Shown: positions 1 to 7,523, numbered from the stretch's first letter. The stretch is DNA of 14,413 nucleotides from UBA1151 sp963579925 (GCA_963579925.1 CAUZJA010000051.1:1-14413), one strand, 5' to 3'. The notes: generated by a model not told the origin, from the letters alone. Numbers and translations: made by a program.

Positions 1-635
1 TGGTTGAACGCGTGATGTCCCGCCATGTTGATGATGGGTTCAACTCTTATTCCAGGAACATCTGTCTCAGAGAGCAGGAAGCTGATGCCACGGTGTTTTG
101 GGGCATCAGGATCAGTACGGACCAAGACGAAGATGTGGTCGGCCCGGTGTGCCTGGGAGGTCCAGATCTTGGAGCCTGTCACAACGTACTGATCGCCATC
201 GTCCACGGCGCGTGTCTGGAGTGACGCCAGGTCTGATCCAGAGTTTGGCTCGGAGTATCCCTGACACCATTGCACTTCGCCTTTGGCAATTGGCGGCAAG
301 TACTCTTTGCGCTGCTCTTCTGAGCCGTGAACCATGAGAGTTGGCGCCAGCATGCGGGTACCGAAGCCGTCTCGCCCGGGGATGGAGTGGTACACCATTT
401 CTTCAGTGAAGATCACTTGCTTCATCATGGAAGCGCCCAGACCACCGTACTCAACAGGCCAGTGGAGGGTTAGCCAGCCTTTGTCGGCAAGCATCTTCCG
501 GACTTCCAGAGCCTTGGCCCAGTCATCGTCCGATCCACCTTCAGAGACGCTCTTGTAGTCATCGTCAAGATCGTCGATCCAATCAACAAGCTCAGCGCGG
601 AAGTCTTCCTCTTCAGTCGTAAATTCGTATCGCAT
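1..635 (-). CDS. Acyl-CoA dehydrogenase, N-terminal part (runs off left edge)
   Basis: This is the first 211 residues of an FAD-dependent acyl-CoA dehydrogenase, which oxidises an acyl-CoA thioester to the 2,3-enoyl-CoA and passes electrons to an electron-transfer flavoprotein. Residues 1-120 match the helical N-terminal domain, including WPVEYGGLGAS near 59-69 and HGSEEQRKEYLPPIAKGE near 103-120. The middle beta domain starts at about 122. It carries the flavin-contacting stretch YSEPNSGSDLASL (127-139) and the usual VTGSKIWTSQAHRAD (152-166). The frame is open to the window edge, so the C-terminal helical domain and catalytic base lie outside and the substrate class cannot be told. The ATG at 635 has GAGGAAC in front (640-646), and this Shine-Dalgarno overlaps the stop of the upstream RAM-domain gene, 9 nt away. 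The two are almost certainly co-transcribed. Family is sure; substrate unknown. Confidence 0.93.
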   Translation of the reverse strand, partial: MRYEFTTEEEDFRAELVDWIDDLDDDYKSVSEGGSDDDWAKALEVRKMLADKGWLTLHWPVEYGGLGASMMKQVIFTEEMVYHSIPGRDGFGTRMLAPTLMVHGSEEQRKEYLPPIAKGEVQWCQGYSEPNSGSDLASLQTRAVDDGDQYVVTGSKIWTSQAHRADHIFVLVRTDPDAPKHRGISFLLSETDVPGIRVEPIINMAGHHAFN

Positions 636-639
636 AAAA

Positions 640-646
640 GTTCCTC
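640..646 (-). promoter_or_regulatory. Shine-Dalgarno of the acyl-CoA dehydrogenase gene
   Basis: GAGGAAC on the minus strand lies 4 nt before the ATG at 635 and overlaps the TGA stop (645-647) of the upstream gene. This arrangement suggests translational coupling within a two-gene operon. Confidence 0.6.
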
Positions 647-881
647 AGGCCGAAACGGAGAGACAGGAAACTGTCTTCGAGATTCCGGGAATCTGATGAA
701 GTTCCTCGCTTATCAGGTCGCCCAGGGCCGGCAAATCCTTCGCTTCAATAACAGCAACAATGTCATAAGGCCCCGTCACGGGATCAACCCGCTTCATCTG
801 ACCCATATTGGAAAGAGCTTGCGCCACTTCCGTTGTGCGACCTACTACTGTCTCGATCAATATATACGCCCGTGTGGCCAT
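645..881 (-). CDS. Stand-alone Lrp/AsnC ligand-binding (RAM) domain protein
   Basis: This 78-residue protein is a complete RAM (regulation of amino acid metabolism) domain, the effector-binding and oligomerising half of Lrp/AsnC regulators, with no DNA-binding half. It begins ATRAYILIETVVGRTTEVA, a typical first beta strand and helix. It has the family's GPYDIVAVIEAKD stretch (37-49) and ends in the final strand VSCLSVSA. The ATG at 881 is chosen because GGAGAA (888-893) sits 6 nt upstream. A longer reading from 914 adds 11 residues that do not belong to the domain. Such single-domain proteins are known to form ring oligomers and bind amino acids or related ligands. The downstream acyl-CoA dehydrogenase starts 9 nt after this stop, so the ligand may be an amino acid or acyl-CoA metabolite of that pathway; this is inference. 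Confidence 0.88.
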   Translation of the reverse strand: MATRAYILIETVVGRTTEVAQALSNMGQMKRVDPVTGPYDIVAVIEAKDLPALGDLISEELHQIPGISKTVSCLSVSA

Positions 882-887
882 GATCTG

Positions 888-893
888 TTCTCC
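888..893 (-). promoter_or_regulatory. Shine-Dalgarno deciding the RAM-domain start
   Basis: GGAGAA on the minus strand lies 6 nt before the ATG at 881. It favours this start over the in-frame ATG at 914. Confidence 0.6.
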
Positions 894-983
894 ACATCTG
901 AGTTGCGATGCCAATTTAAGAATTCATTCCAACGGCAATCTCAGAGTGCTATTGGTACTAAGTTGATATTCAGGGGCTGCGCA

Positions 984-1013
984 ATACTAGGGGCATATTG
1001 AAAATGGTGTCAA
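984..1013 (-). promoter_or_regulatory. Candidate sigma-70 promoter for the RAM/acyl-CoA dehydrogenase operon
   Basis: On the minus strand a perfect TTGACA (1008-1013) is followed after 18 nt by TAGTAT (984-989), which matches 4 of 6 bases of the -10 consensus. Transcription would start near 977 and leave a leader of roughly 95 nt before the ATG at 881. The -35 box begins only 4 nt after the T-tract of the upstream gene's terminator. That is a sensible place for the promoter of the next unit. Prediction from sequence only. Confidence 0.5.
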
Positions 1014-1017
1014 CGCG

Positions 1018-1045
1018 AAAACGGGCGGGAAATCGCTCCCGCCCG
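1018..1045 (-). terminator. Rho-independent terminator of the XRE gene
   Basis: A perfect 9-bp inverted repeat (CGGGCGGGA at 1022-1030 with TCCCGCCCG at 1037-1045, 6-nt loop) is followed on the minus strand by TTTT (1018-1021). It begins 28 nt after the TAG stop of the helix-turn-helix gene. The other strand has no T-tract, so it works for minus-strand transcripts. The T run is short but the stem is nearly all G-C. Confidence 0.75.
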
Positions 1046-1073
1046 CTATTACTACCAACTGATCGAATGAAAT

Positions 1074-1529
1074 CTACATAGGAACTTCACGCCGAGTCAG
1101 ACCGCCGGGTGCGGTGAAACTCGGATGTGAAGTAGTGGGTGCGGACTCTGCATTCTGCCGTGCCACTGGCTGAGTTGACGGGGCAGCAGGAGGGAACACA
1201 CCTTCATACGTGCGGGTCCCGGGGATTGCGGCGGGAACCGCGGGCCTGGTGGCCTCTGGTGTAGGAACCAGCGGCTGCTGTAGCTGAGGTTGGCCAAGTA
1301 GATCACCTGAGCCAGGGTTATAGCCCGTGCTCATCGCGATCATGTTCAGCAGCGTCGTTGAGGCACCGCGCGGTTCGTAAACCCCGGTTTCCCATTCGCT
1401 CACTGTCTGTTGACGAACTCCCAGTTGGTTGGAGAACCCGTTCTGAGAAAGTTTCAAAAACTTCCTCAATCCACGGATGGAATCTTTGTTCCAGTGGAGG
1501 TGTGCGGCAGAGTCAAATGCAGTTGTCAT
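1074..1529 (-). CDS. XRE-family helix-turn-helix protein with Pro/Ala-rich tail
   Basis: This 151-residue protein has one recognisable domain, an XRE/Cro-type helix-turn-helix at about 14-70. The first helix carries IRGLRKFLKLSQNGFSNQLG (18-37). The turn and recognition helix are VRQQTVSEWETG (38-49), followed by the usual YEPRG. Residues 80-151 form a low-complexity tail rich in Pro, Ala, Thr and Ser, probably disordered, ending GGLTRREVPM. I recognise no effector domain or transmembrane helix. Start ATG at 1529 has only a weak AGG-type ribosome site. The gene lies 84 nt after the M16 peptidase stop and ends in a strong terminator. It could be read through from the peptidase or from its own unseen promoter. 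It is probably a DNA-binding regulator; target genes are unknown. The conserved-looking N-terminus and good terminator argue for a real gene. Confidence 0.85.
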   Translation of the reverse strand: MTTAFDSAAHLHWNKDSIRGLRKFLKLSQNGFSNQLGVRQQTVSEWETGVYEPRGASTTLLNMIAMSTGYNPGSGDLLGQPQLQQPLVPTPEATRPAVPAAIPGTRTYEGVFPPAAPSTQPVARQNAESAPTTSHPSFTAPGGLTRREVPM

Positions 1530-1613
1530 GCATTCAACCTACCCGGTTTGGTCACATCTTCCAAAGAATGTTCTAGTCCCATTTCCGTCAATTTCTGAAG
1601 ACCCTGACAATTC

Positions 1614-2903
1614 TCAAAACTTCAGGCTGTCGAGAAATACCTGCTCGTCCTTGAATGGGCCGACCAGCGAAAGCGCAATCTTTTCGCTGCGGATCACCCG
1701 TTCGGCGGCCCGCTTTATATCGTCCATCGTCACGGCTTCAACTGCGGCGATAGTGTCATCCACAGTCTCGACATGACCTCGGATGAGTTGCTGTGCCCCC
1801 ATGGTCATTGCCACGGCGCGGCTCTCCTCCATGCGAAGCATCGTTCGCCCTTTGCTGAGTCGCTTGGCCTTGGCCAACTCTTCAGGAGTGATCCCTTCCC
1901 AGAGCTTCACAAGCTCGCCGATGATCACTTTGACCGCTTCGGGCGCTCGCTCCGGGTCCACTCCACCGTAGATTCCCAGCGCTCCCGCGTCAGCGTAAGC
2001 GGAGACTCCGCTGCCGATTGCGTACGCCAGTCCGCGCTTCTCGCGAACTTCCTCGAACAGTCGACTGCTCATTCCTTCGCCAAGGGTCACTGAGAGCAGA
2101 CGTAGCGCGAATCGATCTTCATCACTGGATCCAAATCCGTGGAGCCCCATCGCCATGTGCCCCTGCTCAGTGGGTCGATACTCTATGTTCAAAATTGGTC
2201 CACTGATCTTGTCTTCAACCGGGAACCATGGAACTGACTCACGGTCTGGCCATTCACCCAGCATGGTCGAGACTTTGTCGACGACGTCCTGATGGTCAAC
2301 ACCCCCCGCTACTGCGACTACGGTGTTTGTAGGCACGTACTGCGTGGCCATGTAACCCAACATGGCCTCACGGCTTACAGCGCCAACCGATGCCTCAGAG
2401 CCTGCGATGTCCCTGCCAAAAGCCTGATCCGGCCACAGCAGGCCGTCCAGGATGGTGTCCGCGCGCGAGCCGGGATCATCGTGCGACGCCCGAATCTCTT
2501 CATAAACCACGTTCTTTTCTTTTGCAATGTCCTCTTCACGGAAGAGTGGATCCTTCACCATGTCGGTGAGTACATCCATCGCCTCCACCCAACTCGTGCT
2601 GGGCACGCGGCACCAGTATCCGGTCATTTCACGGTCAGTGAAGGCATTGAGCACACCGCCGACACCTTCGATGACTTCACTGATCTCAGATGGCGTGGGG
2701 CGCTTGTTGGTTCCCTTAAATAGAAGGTGTTCAAAAAGGTGAGATGAGCCTGCAAGTTCATCGGTTTCATACCGAGAGCCAGCACCAAAAAGTAGGACGA
2801 TGCTTACGGCGTTGGTGTGAGCGAGCGTGCTCGTCTGGATGCGGAGGCCGCTGTCCAGCGTGGTCAACTCGTGCTCCGGGGAACCTAATTTTTGTGTCGG
2901 CAT
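1614..2903 (-). CDS. M16 family zinc metallopeptidase (pitrilysin / MPP-beta-like)
   Basis: This is a 429-residue M16B peptidase, the usual length for one bacterial subunit. The inverted zinc motif is HLFEH (H55, E58, H59). The third metal ligand is the expected glutamate about 76 residues later (E136, in NVVYEEIRASHDDPG). Other family marks are the N-terminal LDSGLRIQT strand, GVGGVLNAFTDREMTGYW after the active site, and the second-half motif GMSSRLFEEVREKRGLAYAIGS. All catalytic residues are present, so it should be active and not a structural partner subunit. No signal peptide is seen, so it is probably cytoplasmic. Start ATG at 2903 has GGAGAG (2907-2912) just ahead. An in-frame ATG at 2933 would add ten residues (MRPHSLPGEF) with a poorer ribosome site. 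These enzymes degrade peptides or process precursors; the substrate is not known. Confidence 0.94.
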   Translation of the reverse strand: MPTQKLGSPEHELTTLDSGLRIQTSTLAHTNAVSIVLLFGAGSRYETDELAGSSHLFEHLLFKGTNKRPTPSEISEVIEGVGGVLNAFTDREMTGYWCRVPSTSWVEAMDVLTDMVKDPLFREEDIAKEKNVVYEEIRASHDDPGSRADTILDGLLWPDQAFGRDIAGSEASVGAVSREAMLGYMATQYVPTNTVVAVAGGVDHQDVVDKVSTMLGEWPDRESVPWFPVEDKISGPILNIEYRPTEQGHMAMGLHGFGSSDEDRFALRLLSVTLGEGMSSRLFEEVREKRGLAYAIGSGVSAYADAGALGIYGGVDPERAPEAVKVIIGELVKLWEGITPEELAKAKRLSKGRTMLRMEESRAVAMTMGAQQLIRGHVETVDDTIAAVEAVTMDDIKRAAERVIRSEKIALSLVGPFKDEQVFLDSLKF

Positions 2904-2949
2904 GAACTCTCCAGGCAGGGAATGAGGACGCATGATCGCGCCCTACATA

Positions 2950-2978
2950 AGCCTATTGCGGGATAGGTGGTGGGTCAA
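2950..2978 (-). promoter_or_regulatory. Weak candidate promoter for the M16 peptidase gene
   Basis: On the minus strand TTGACC (2973-2978) and TAGGCT (2950-2955) are 17 nt apart. The -35 box matches 5 of 6 bases but the -10 only 3 of 6. Transcription would begin near 2943, leaving about 40 nt before the ATG at 2903, which fits that start better than the one at 2933. A 5-bp inverted repeat (CCTAT 2952-2956, ATAGG 2963-2967) overlaps the -10 and could be an operator or chance. Confidence 0.3.
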
Positions 2979-3000
2979 CGATTTGTTTCAGGTAGTCCTT

Positions 3001-3026
3001 GATGACTTTGGGATGACTCTGGGATG
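3001..3026. repeat. Short tandem repeat, 11-bp unit, about 2.4 copies
   Basis: GATGACTTTGG (3001-3011) and GATGACTCTGG (3012-3022) differ at one base and are followed by a partial third GATG (3023-3026). They lie in the divergent gap between the peptidase and the giant membrane protein gene. Eleven bases is about one helical turn, so a protein-binding site is possible, but chance is also possible. Confidence 0.4.
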
Positions 3027-3121
3027 TCGCACACCACGTACTTGCCTATGAGATCGGCGATTTGACCGATCCTAAGAACAATTGCCTCAGCCACCGGTAC
3101 CGTTTCCTATCTGAGCGCCGA

Positions 3122-3127
3122 TAGAAT
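3122..3127 (+). promoter_or_regulatory. Possible -10 box placing transcription start at the start codon
   Basis: TAGAAT matches 5 of 6 bases of the -10 consensus and ends 7 nt before the ATG at 3135. Transcription would therefore begin at or next to the start codon, a leaderless mRNA. This would explain why no Shine-Dalgarno sequence is visible there. No good -35 box is present at the normal distance, so the call is tentative. Confidence 0.35.
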
Positions 3128-3134
3128 CCCCTTG

Positions 3135-6100
3135 ATGGAACAGCCCCCAATTCAGGAAGTAGATCAGCCGAACACCTACGCGCCCGGCTCAGATTCGCGC
3201 GCCGATTTAAGTACAGGCGGCATCCAGGAATTCGGCCGCCGGCATCAGGTGGCGATCGCTCTGTTCCTGATTCTGTCGCTCGCGCTGTCACTACGGTTGT
3301 ATGGCATCAACTGGGATCAAGGCGGCCTGTTCCATCCAGACGAGCGCGCCATCCTCTTTAAGGTGAACGATCTCAGTTTTCCTGCAGTTAGCGATATTCC
3401 AGATCTTCTGGATGCAGAGAAGAGCACGCTAAATCCCAAATGGTTTAGCTACGGAAGTCTGCCGATCTACACGCTCAGGACCATTGCGTCGGTGGCTTCG
3501 CCGTTTACGGACTGGGACATATTTGACCTGCGATATGTAGGTCGCTCGATCTCCGCTGTCGCAGACACGGCTACGGTCGCGATGATTTTCCTGCTCGCCA
3601 GTACGTGGCTGACCAAACGGACAGCATTGCTGGCGTCGCTGCTTGTCGCGCTGTCTGTGATCAGCATTCAGCTCAGCCACTTCTTCACCGTGGACGTGTA
3701 TCTCACCCTGTTTGGCACTTCCGCGGTCTACTTCATGTTGCGATACGCGCACTACGGGCATCTCAAACACGCCGCACTCGCTGGTGGGTTTGTCGGTCTG
3801 GCCATCGCGACTAAAGCGAGCGCTCTGGTATTGCTTGGGCCACTTGGATTCACGTTCTTACTGTTCGCTGTATCCCAGACGGGTGACCAGTTCGTACTGG
3901 TCAGAGACAAAACGGATTTTTACAGGCACCTGCAATGGGCCGCCATAGCACTGGCTGGTGCGATCGTCGCTTTGATCGGCGTGTTGATCATCACGCAGCC
4001 GTACATGTTTCTTGACTGGAGCACGTATCAGGAGAGCGTGACCAAAGAGAGCGAGATGGTGCGGCGCATCGTCGACTTCCCGTTCACACGCCAGTACATC
4101 GACACCCCAAAGTACCTCTACCAGTTCTGGCAACTTGGGACGTACGGCTTGGGGCCAGTCCTGGGCATGTTCAGTTGGGCAGCGTTGGCAGCGGGCGGTG
4201 TCTACGCACTTCGCACACGGCGTAAATTCGACCTGATCATCTTCTCGTACCTCGTGCCGTATCTACTGGTTACAGGCGGATTTGAGGTCAAGTTCCTGCG
4301 TTACATGCTCCCAATGGTGCCGTTTATGGCCCTGTACAGCGCACGATTGCTGGAGTGGGGAGCGATATGGATCCGGGAGTACAGGCCAAATCTTCGATTC
4401 GCGGTCCCAGCAGTCACAGCGATTCTGCTGATTGCGACCGTCCACTACGCGCTCTCATACGAGACGATCTACGCCAGCGACCATCCGGCGCAGAAGACGT
4501 CGCAATGGTTCAACGACAACGCACCACGTGGCTCCCTGGTCTTGAAGGAGCACTGGGAAGAAGGCATTCCGGGAATGCCGCAGTTCTTCAGGGAGGAGAT
4601 GGAACTTTACAACCCTGACGTCGATTTTAAATTCACCCGAATCTCATCCCAGCTATCACGGGCCGACTACATCGTCTTCTACTCAAACCGGCTCTTTGCA
4701 ACGCTGCCCAGACTCCCAGACCGATACCCCATCAGCACGGTCTTTTATGAGCGCCTCTTCAACGGCTCGCTTGGGTATGAGCTCGTTCACGACGATAGTT
4801 CAGTTCCATCGCTATTGGGCATCGCGTACGACGAAGATACATTCGGCCGGACAGATCTGGGCGAACCCGACGGATATGAGGCAATTGATTCCGCTATTGG
4901 CACGGTCAACTTCGGTTGGGCTGATGAGAGCTTCTACGTCTACGACCACCCAAAGACGTTGGTATTTGAGAACGTTGACCGTCTGGGTCAACAAGAACTT
5001 TTCCAGCGGATCAACGCGGGCACGCCGCAGCAAAGTGCGCCTATCGGTTTGCTGATTGCTGATGATGATCTGGAGCAACAGCGTTCCGGGGGCACGTTGT
5101 CCGATATCACGACGTTTGGCACAGGTACGGCGTGGATTTCATGGCTCGTTTGGCTTGTAGCAATCCAGATCATCGGATTCCTGGCACTTCCTCTGAGCCT
5201 CTTCCTCTTCAAGCCACTCGCCAGTCGCGGTTATCTACTCTCCAAGATTCTGGGGCTACTGATCGTCTCGTTCCTCGCCTGGTTCATGGCCAGTGTTGAA
5301 ATACTCACATTCTCACGAGGCTCCGTGCTGGTATCGATGTTGATGCTCGCGGCAGTATCAGCGGCGATCGCGTGGCGGAACGCAGATGAGATGGTGGTGT
5401 GGTGGCGTGAAAACAGGCGACTAATCCTCATCATGGAAGCGCTGTTCCTGACGTCATTCATGGTCTTCCTGATCATTCGAGCTGCCAATCCAGACCTCTG
5501 GCACCCGTATCGCGGTGGCGAGAAACCGATGGACTTCGCCTATCTAAACGCGGTGACGCGATCCACCGTTATGCCGCCATTTGACCCGTGGTTCTCTGGC
5601 GGATATCTGAACTATTACTACTTCGGCCAATTCGTAGTGGCGTCGATGATTCGGCTCACCGGCGTTGCACCGAGTGTCGCCTACAACCTGGCTATCCCAA
5701 TGCTGTTCGCGCTCACCGCGGGCGCGGTGTTCACCCTTGTCTACGCGCTGGCTGAAGGTTCACGCAAAGCCATGTACGGAGCGGCAACACTGGCACGTGG
5801 ACCCATCATCGCTGGAGTGGTTGGCGTTGTGTTCATATTGATCGCGGGCAACCTTGATGGGCTTGTTCAGGTGGGAGAGGGATTCCGGCGGGTGCTGATC
5901 GACGGTGAGCCATTCGGCACGTTCGACTTCTGGCGCAGTTCGCGAATGTTCGCACCGGGTTCGCCGGGCAACGAGATCACAGAGTTCCCGTTCTTCACGT
6001 TCCTGTTTGCCGACCTGCATGCGCACCTGATCGCCATTCCGTTCACATTGCTGGCGCTGGCGCTGGCTGTATCGCTGTTCCTGAGAACGCAACTCAGCGG

Positions 6101-7523
6101 GACAACGTGGTTCGAGCACTGGGGAGGGGCGGTGGCGCTTGGGCTTGCGGTGGGTGCGCTGCGGATCATGAACGCGTGGGATTGGCCGGTGTATCTGGCG
6201 CTTGCAGGTGGAGCGGTAATCGTAGGGCATCTGCTCACGACGCATCAGCCACTTCGATGGCGAATAACGCACGGCGTAGCGATTGGCGTACTGACTCTAG
6301 CGGTCAGCCACTTCGCGTATCTGCCGTTCCATGTGAACTTCGAGCTCTTCAACGATGGCATTGAGCAAAGCTCCTGGCAGACACAGCTCTGGCGCTACTG
6401 GTACATCCACGCACCGTTCATGCTGCTCATCGTTGGCTACGTCGCGTGGCAGGGCAGGGTGGCGGTCACGGGGTTGCTGAAAGCGCTGGATGCACCTCCG
6501 GCCATAGCAGCGCTGTTTGGACTGCCAGTCATTGGCCTGTTGATCGCGATTGGATTCTCGGGATACTCGACTGTCGCATTTGCTGCCGGTCTGATCATTG
6601 CGTTGCTGATCATTGTTGTAGCGAGATTGGTCACTCCCGTTCCGGGCTATCGCTTCGAAATTATGGCTATCGCAATGGCAATTGCAGCGCTCGGCATTGG
6701 GGCCGGAGTTGATCTCATCACAGTGAAAGGGGACATTGCTCGTCTGAACACGGTGTTTAAGTTCTACCTGCAGGCGTGGATCCTGATGGGCCTCGCTTCC
6801 ACCTACTTCGGTTGGAGACTCGCAGAAGCAGGCGCATTCTCAATACGGGACTTCAAACGCCTACCCAGGCAACAGCGAGGCATCGGAAAGCTGTCATTCG
6901 CGTTCGAAGACGTATCCAGACGGGTATGGATGGTGGGGGTAGCCGTGGTCGCCGTCGGCATCATGATCTACCCGGTCATGGGAACACAGGTGCGACTGCG
7001 CGACAGGTTCAACACCAGCGGAGTTGGCCTTGATGGCCTCGCCTACATGGAGACCGCAGTCCAGTACGAGAAGGATGAACCTATCCCGCTTGTTTATGAC
7101 CTCGCGGCCATCAAGTGGCTACAACGCAGCGTGGAGGGCTCTCCCGTCATTGTGGAGGCCATCACCGATCTGTATCGCCTGGGTAATCGCATATCGATCA
7201 ACACAGGGTTACCGTCGATCGTGGGATGGGACTGGCATCAGCGGCAGCAACGAGTGGGCTATGCCAACGCCGTTACCGCGCGTCGACTGGACGTTGACCG
7301 CATCTACAAAACCACTGAGCCGGATGAAGCAATACGCCTCATGCGCAAATACGATGCCCGATTCCTCATTCTTGGAGAACTGGAACGAGTCCAGTATCCC
7401 GAATCAGGCATCGCAAAGTTCGAGTCAATGAAAGAGTGGGACTTGTTCCCGGTCTACATCAACGAAAAGACCACGGTCTACGAGCTCCGAGATAGTCGGG
7501 CAGCGACTATTCTTCCGGAATAA
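3135..7523 (+). CDS. Giant membrane protein: GT-C/PMT-like glycosyltransferase half fused to DUF2298
   Basis: This is a 1462-residue multi-pass membrane protein. The N-terminal half (about 1-440) looks like a GT-C/PMT glycosyltransferase: first membrane helix near 39-56, then the loop motif FHPDERAI (66-73) holding the Asp-Glu pair typical of such enzymes, SHFFTVDVY (181-189), and FLRYMLPMVPFMAL (387-400). Residues 440-660 are a soluble, probably extracytoplasmic segment. The C-terminal half (about 665-1455) is DUF2298 (Chlor_Arch_YYY), recognised by GGEKPMDFAYLNAVTRS (794-810), LNYYYFGQF (825-833), RLNTVFKFYLQAW (from about 1203) and the late soluble motif TGLPSIVGWDWHQRQQR (from about 1357). 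Many hydrophobic helices lie between. Its role is unproven; lipid-linked sugar transfer or export for envelope glycans is the best inference. A TTG at 3132 precedes the chosen ATG. No Shine-Dalgarno is visible. The last 17 bp overlap the convergent hpf gene. Confidence 0.9.
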   Translation: MEQPPIQEVDQPNTYAPGSDSRADLSTGGIQEFGRRHQVAIALFLILSLALSLRLYGINWDQGGLFHPDERAILFKVNDLSFPAVSDIPDLLDAEKSTLNPKWFSYGSLPIYTLRTIASVASPFTDWDIFDLRYVGRSISAVADTATVAMIFLLASTWLTKRTALLASLLVALSVISIQLSHFFTVDVYLTLFGTSAVYFMLRYAHYGHLKHAALAGGFVGLAIATKASALVLLGPLGFTFLLFAVSQTGDQFVLVRDKTDFYRHLQWAAIALAGAIVALIGVLIITQPYMFLDWSTYQESVTKESEMVRRIVDFPFTRQYIDTPKYLYQFWQLGTYGLGPVLGMFSWAALAAGGVYALRTRRKFDLIIFSYLVPYLLVTGGFEVKFLRYMLPMVPFMALYSARLLEWGAIWIREYRPNLRFAVPAVTAILLIATVHYALSYETIYASDHPAQKTSQWFNDNAPRGSLVLKEHWEEGIPGMPQFFREEMELYNPDVDFKFTRISSQLSRADYIVFYSNRLFATLPRLPDRYPISTVFYERLFNGSLGYELVHDDSSVPSLLGIAYDEDTFGRTDLGEPDGYEAIDSAIGTVNFGWADESFYVYDHPKTLVFENVDRLGQQELFQRINAGTPQQSAPIGLLIADDDLEQQRSGGTLSDITTFGTGTAWISWLVWLVAIQIIGFLALPLSLFLFKPLASRGYLLSKILGLLIVSFLAWFMASVEILTFSRGSVLVSMLMLAAVSAAIAWRNADEMVVWWRENRRLILIMEALFLTSFMVFLIIRAANPDLWHPYRGGEKPMDFAYLNAVTRSTVMPPFDPWFSGGYLNYYYFGQFVVASMIRLTGVAPSVAYNLAIPMLFALTAGAVFTLVYALAEGSRKAMYGAATLARGPIIAGVVGVVFILIAGNLDGLVQVGEGFRRVLIDGEPFGTFDFWRSSRMFAPGSPGNEITEFPFFTFLFADLHAHLIAIPFTLLALALAVSLFLRTQLSGTTWFEHWGGAVALGLAVGALRIMNAWDWPVYLALAGGAVIVGHLLTTHQPLRWRITHGVAIGVLTLAVSHFAYLPFHVNFELFNDGIEQSSWQTQLWRYWYIHAPFMLLIVGYVAWQGRVAVTGLLKALDAPPAIAALFGLPVIGLLIAIGFSGYSTVAFAAGLIIALLIIVVARLVTPVPGYRFEIMAIAMAIAALGIGAGVDLITVKGDIARLNTVFKFYLQAWILMGLASTYFGWRLAEAGAFSIRDFKRLPRQQRGIGKLSFAFEDVSRRVWMVGVAVVAVGIMIYPVMGTQVRLRDRFNTSGVGLDGLAYMETAVQYEKDEPIPLVYDLAAIKWLQRSVEGSPVIVEAITDLYRLGNRISINTGLPSIVGWDWHQRQQRVGYANAVTARRLDVDRIYKTTEPDEAIRLMRKYDARFLILGELERVQYPESGIAKFESMKEWDLFPVYINEKTTVYELRDSRAATILPE

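Noticed and set aside
1554..1571. Imperfect palindrome ACAT...ATGT upstream of the XRE gene as a self-regulation operator
   Set aside because: Only 10 of 18 positions are symmetric, too weak to call without comparison to relatives.
5760..6272. 170-codon open frame on the minus strand inside the giant membrane protein gene
   Set aside because: It encodes an Arg/Gln/Pro-rich sequence of the kind produced by reading antisense to a coding frame. The plus-strand frame there is a conserved DUF2298 domain.
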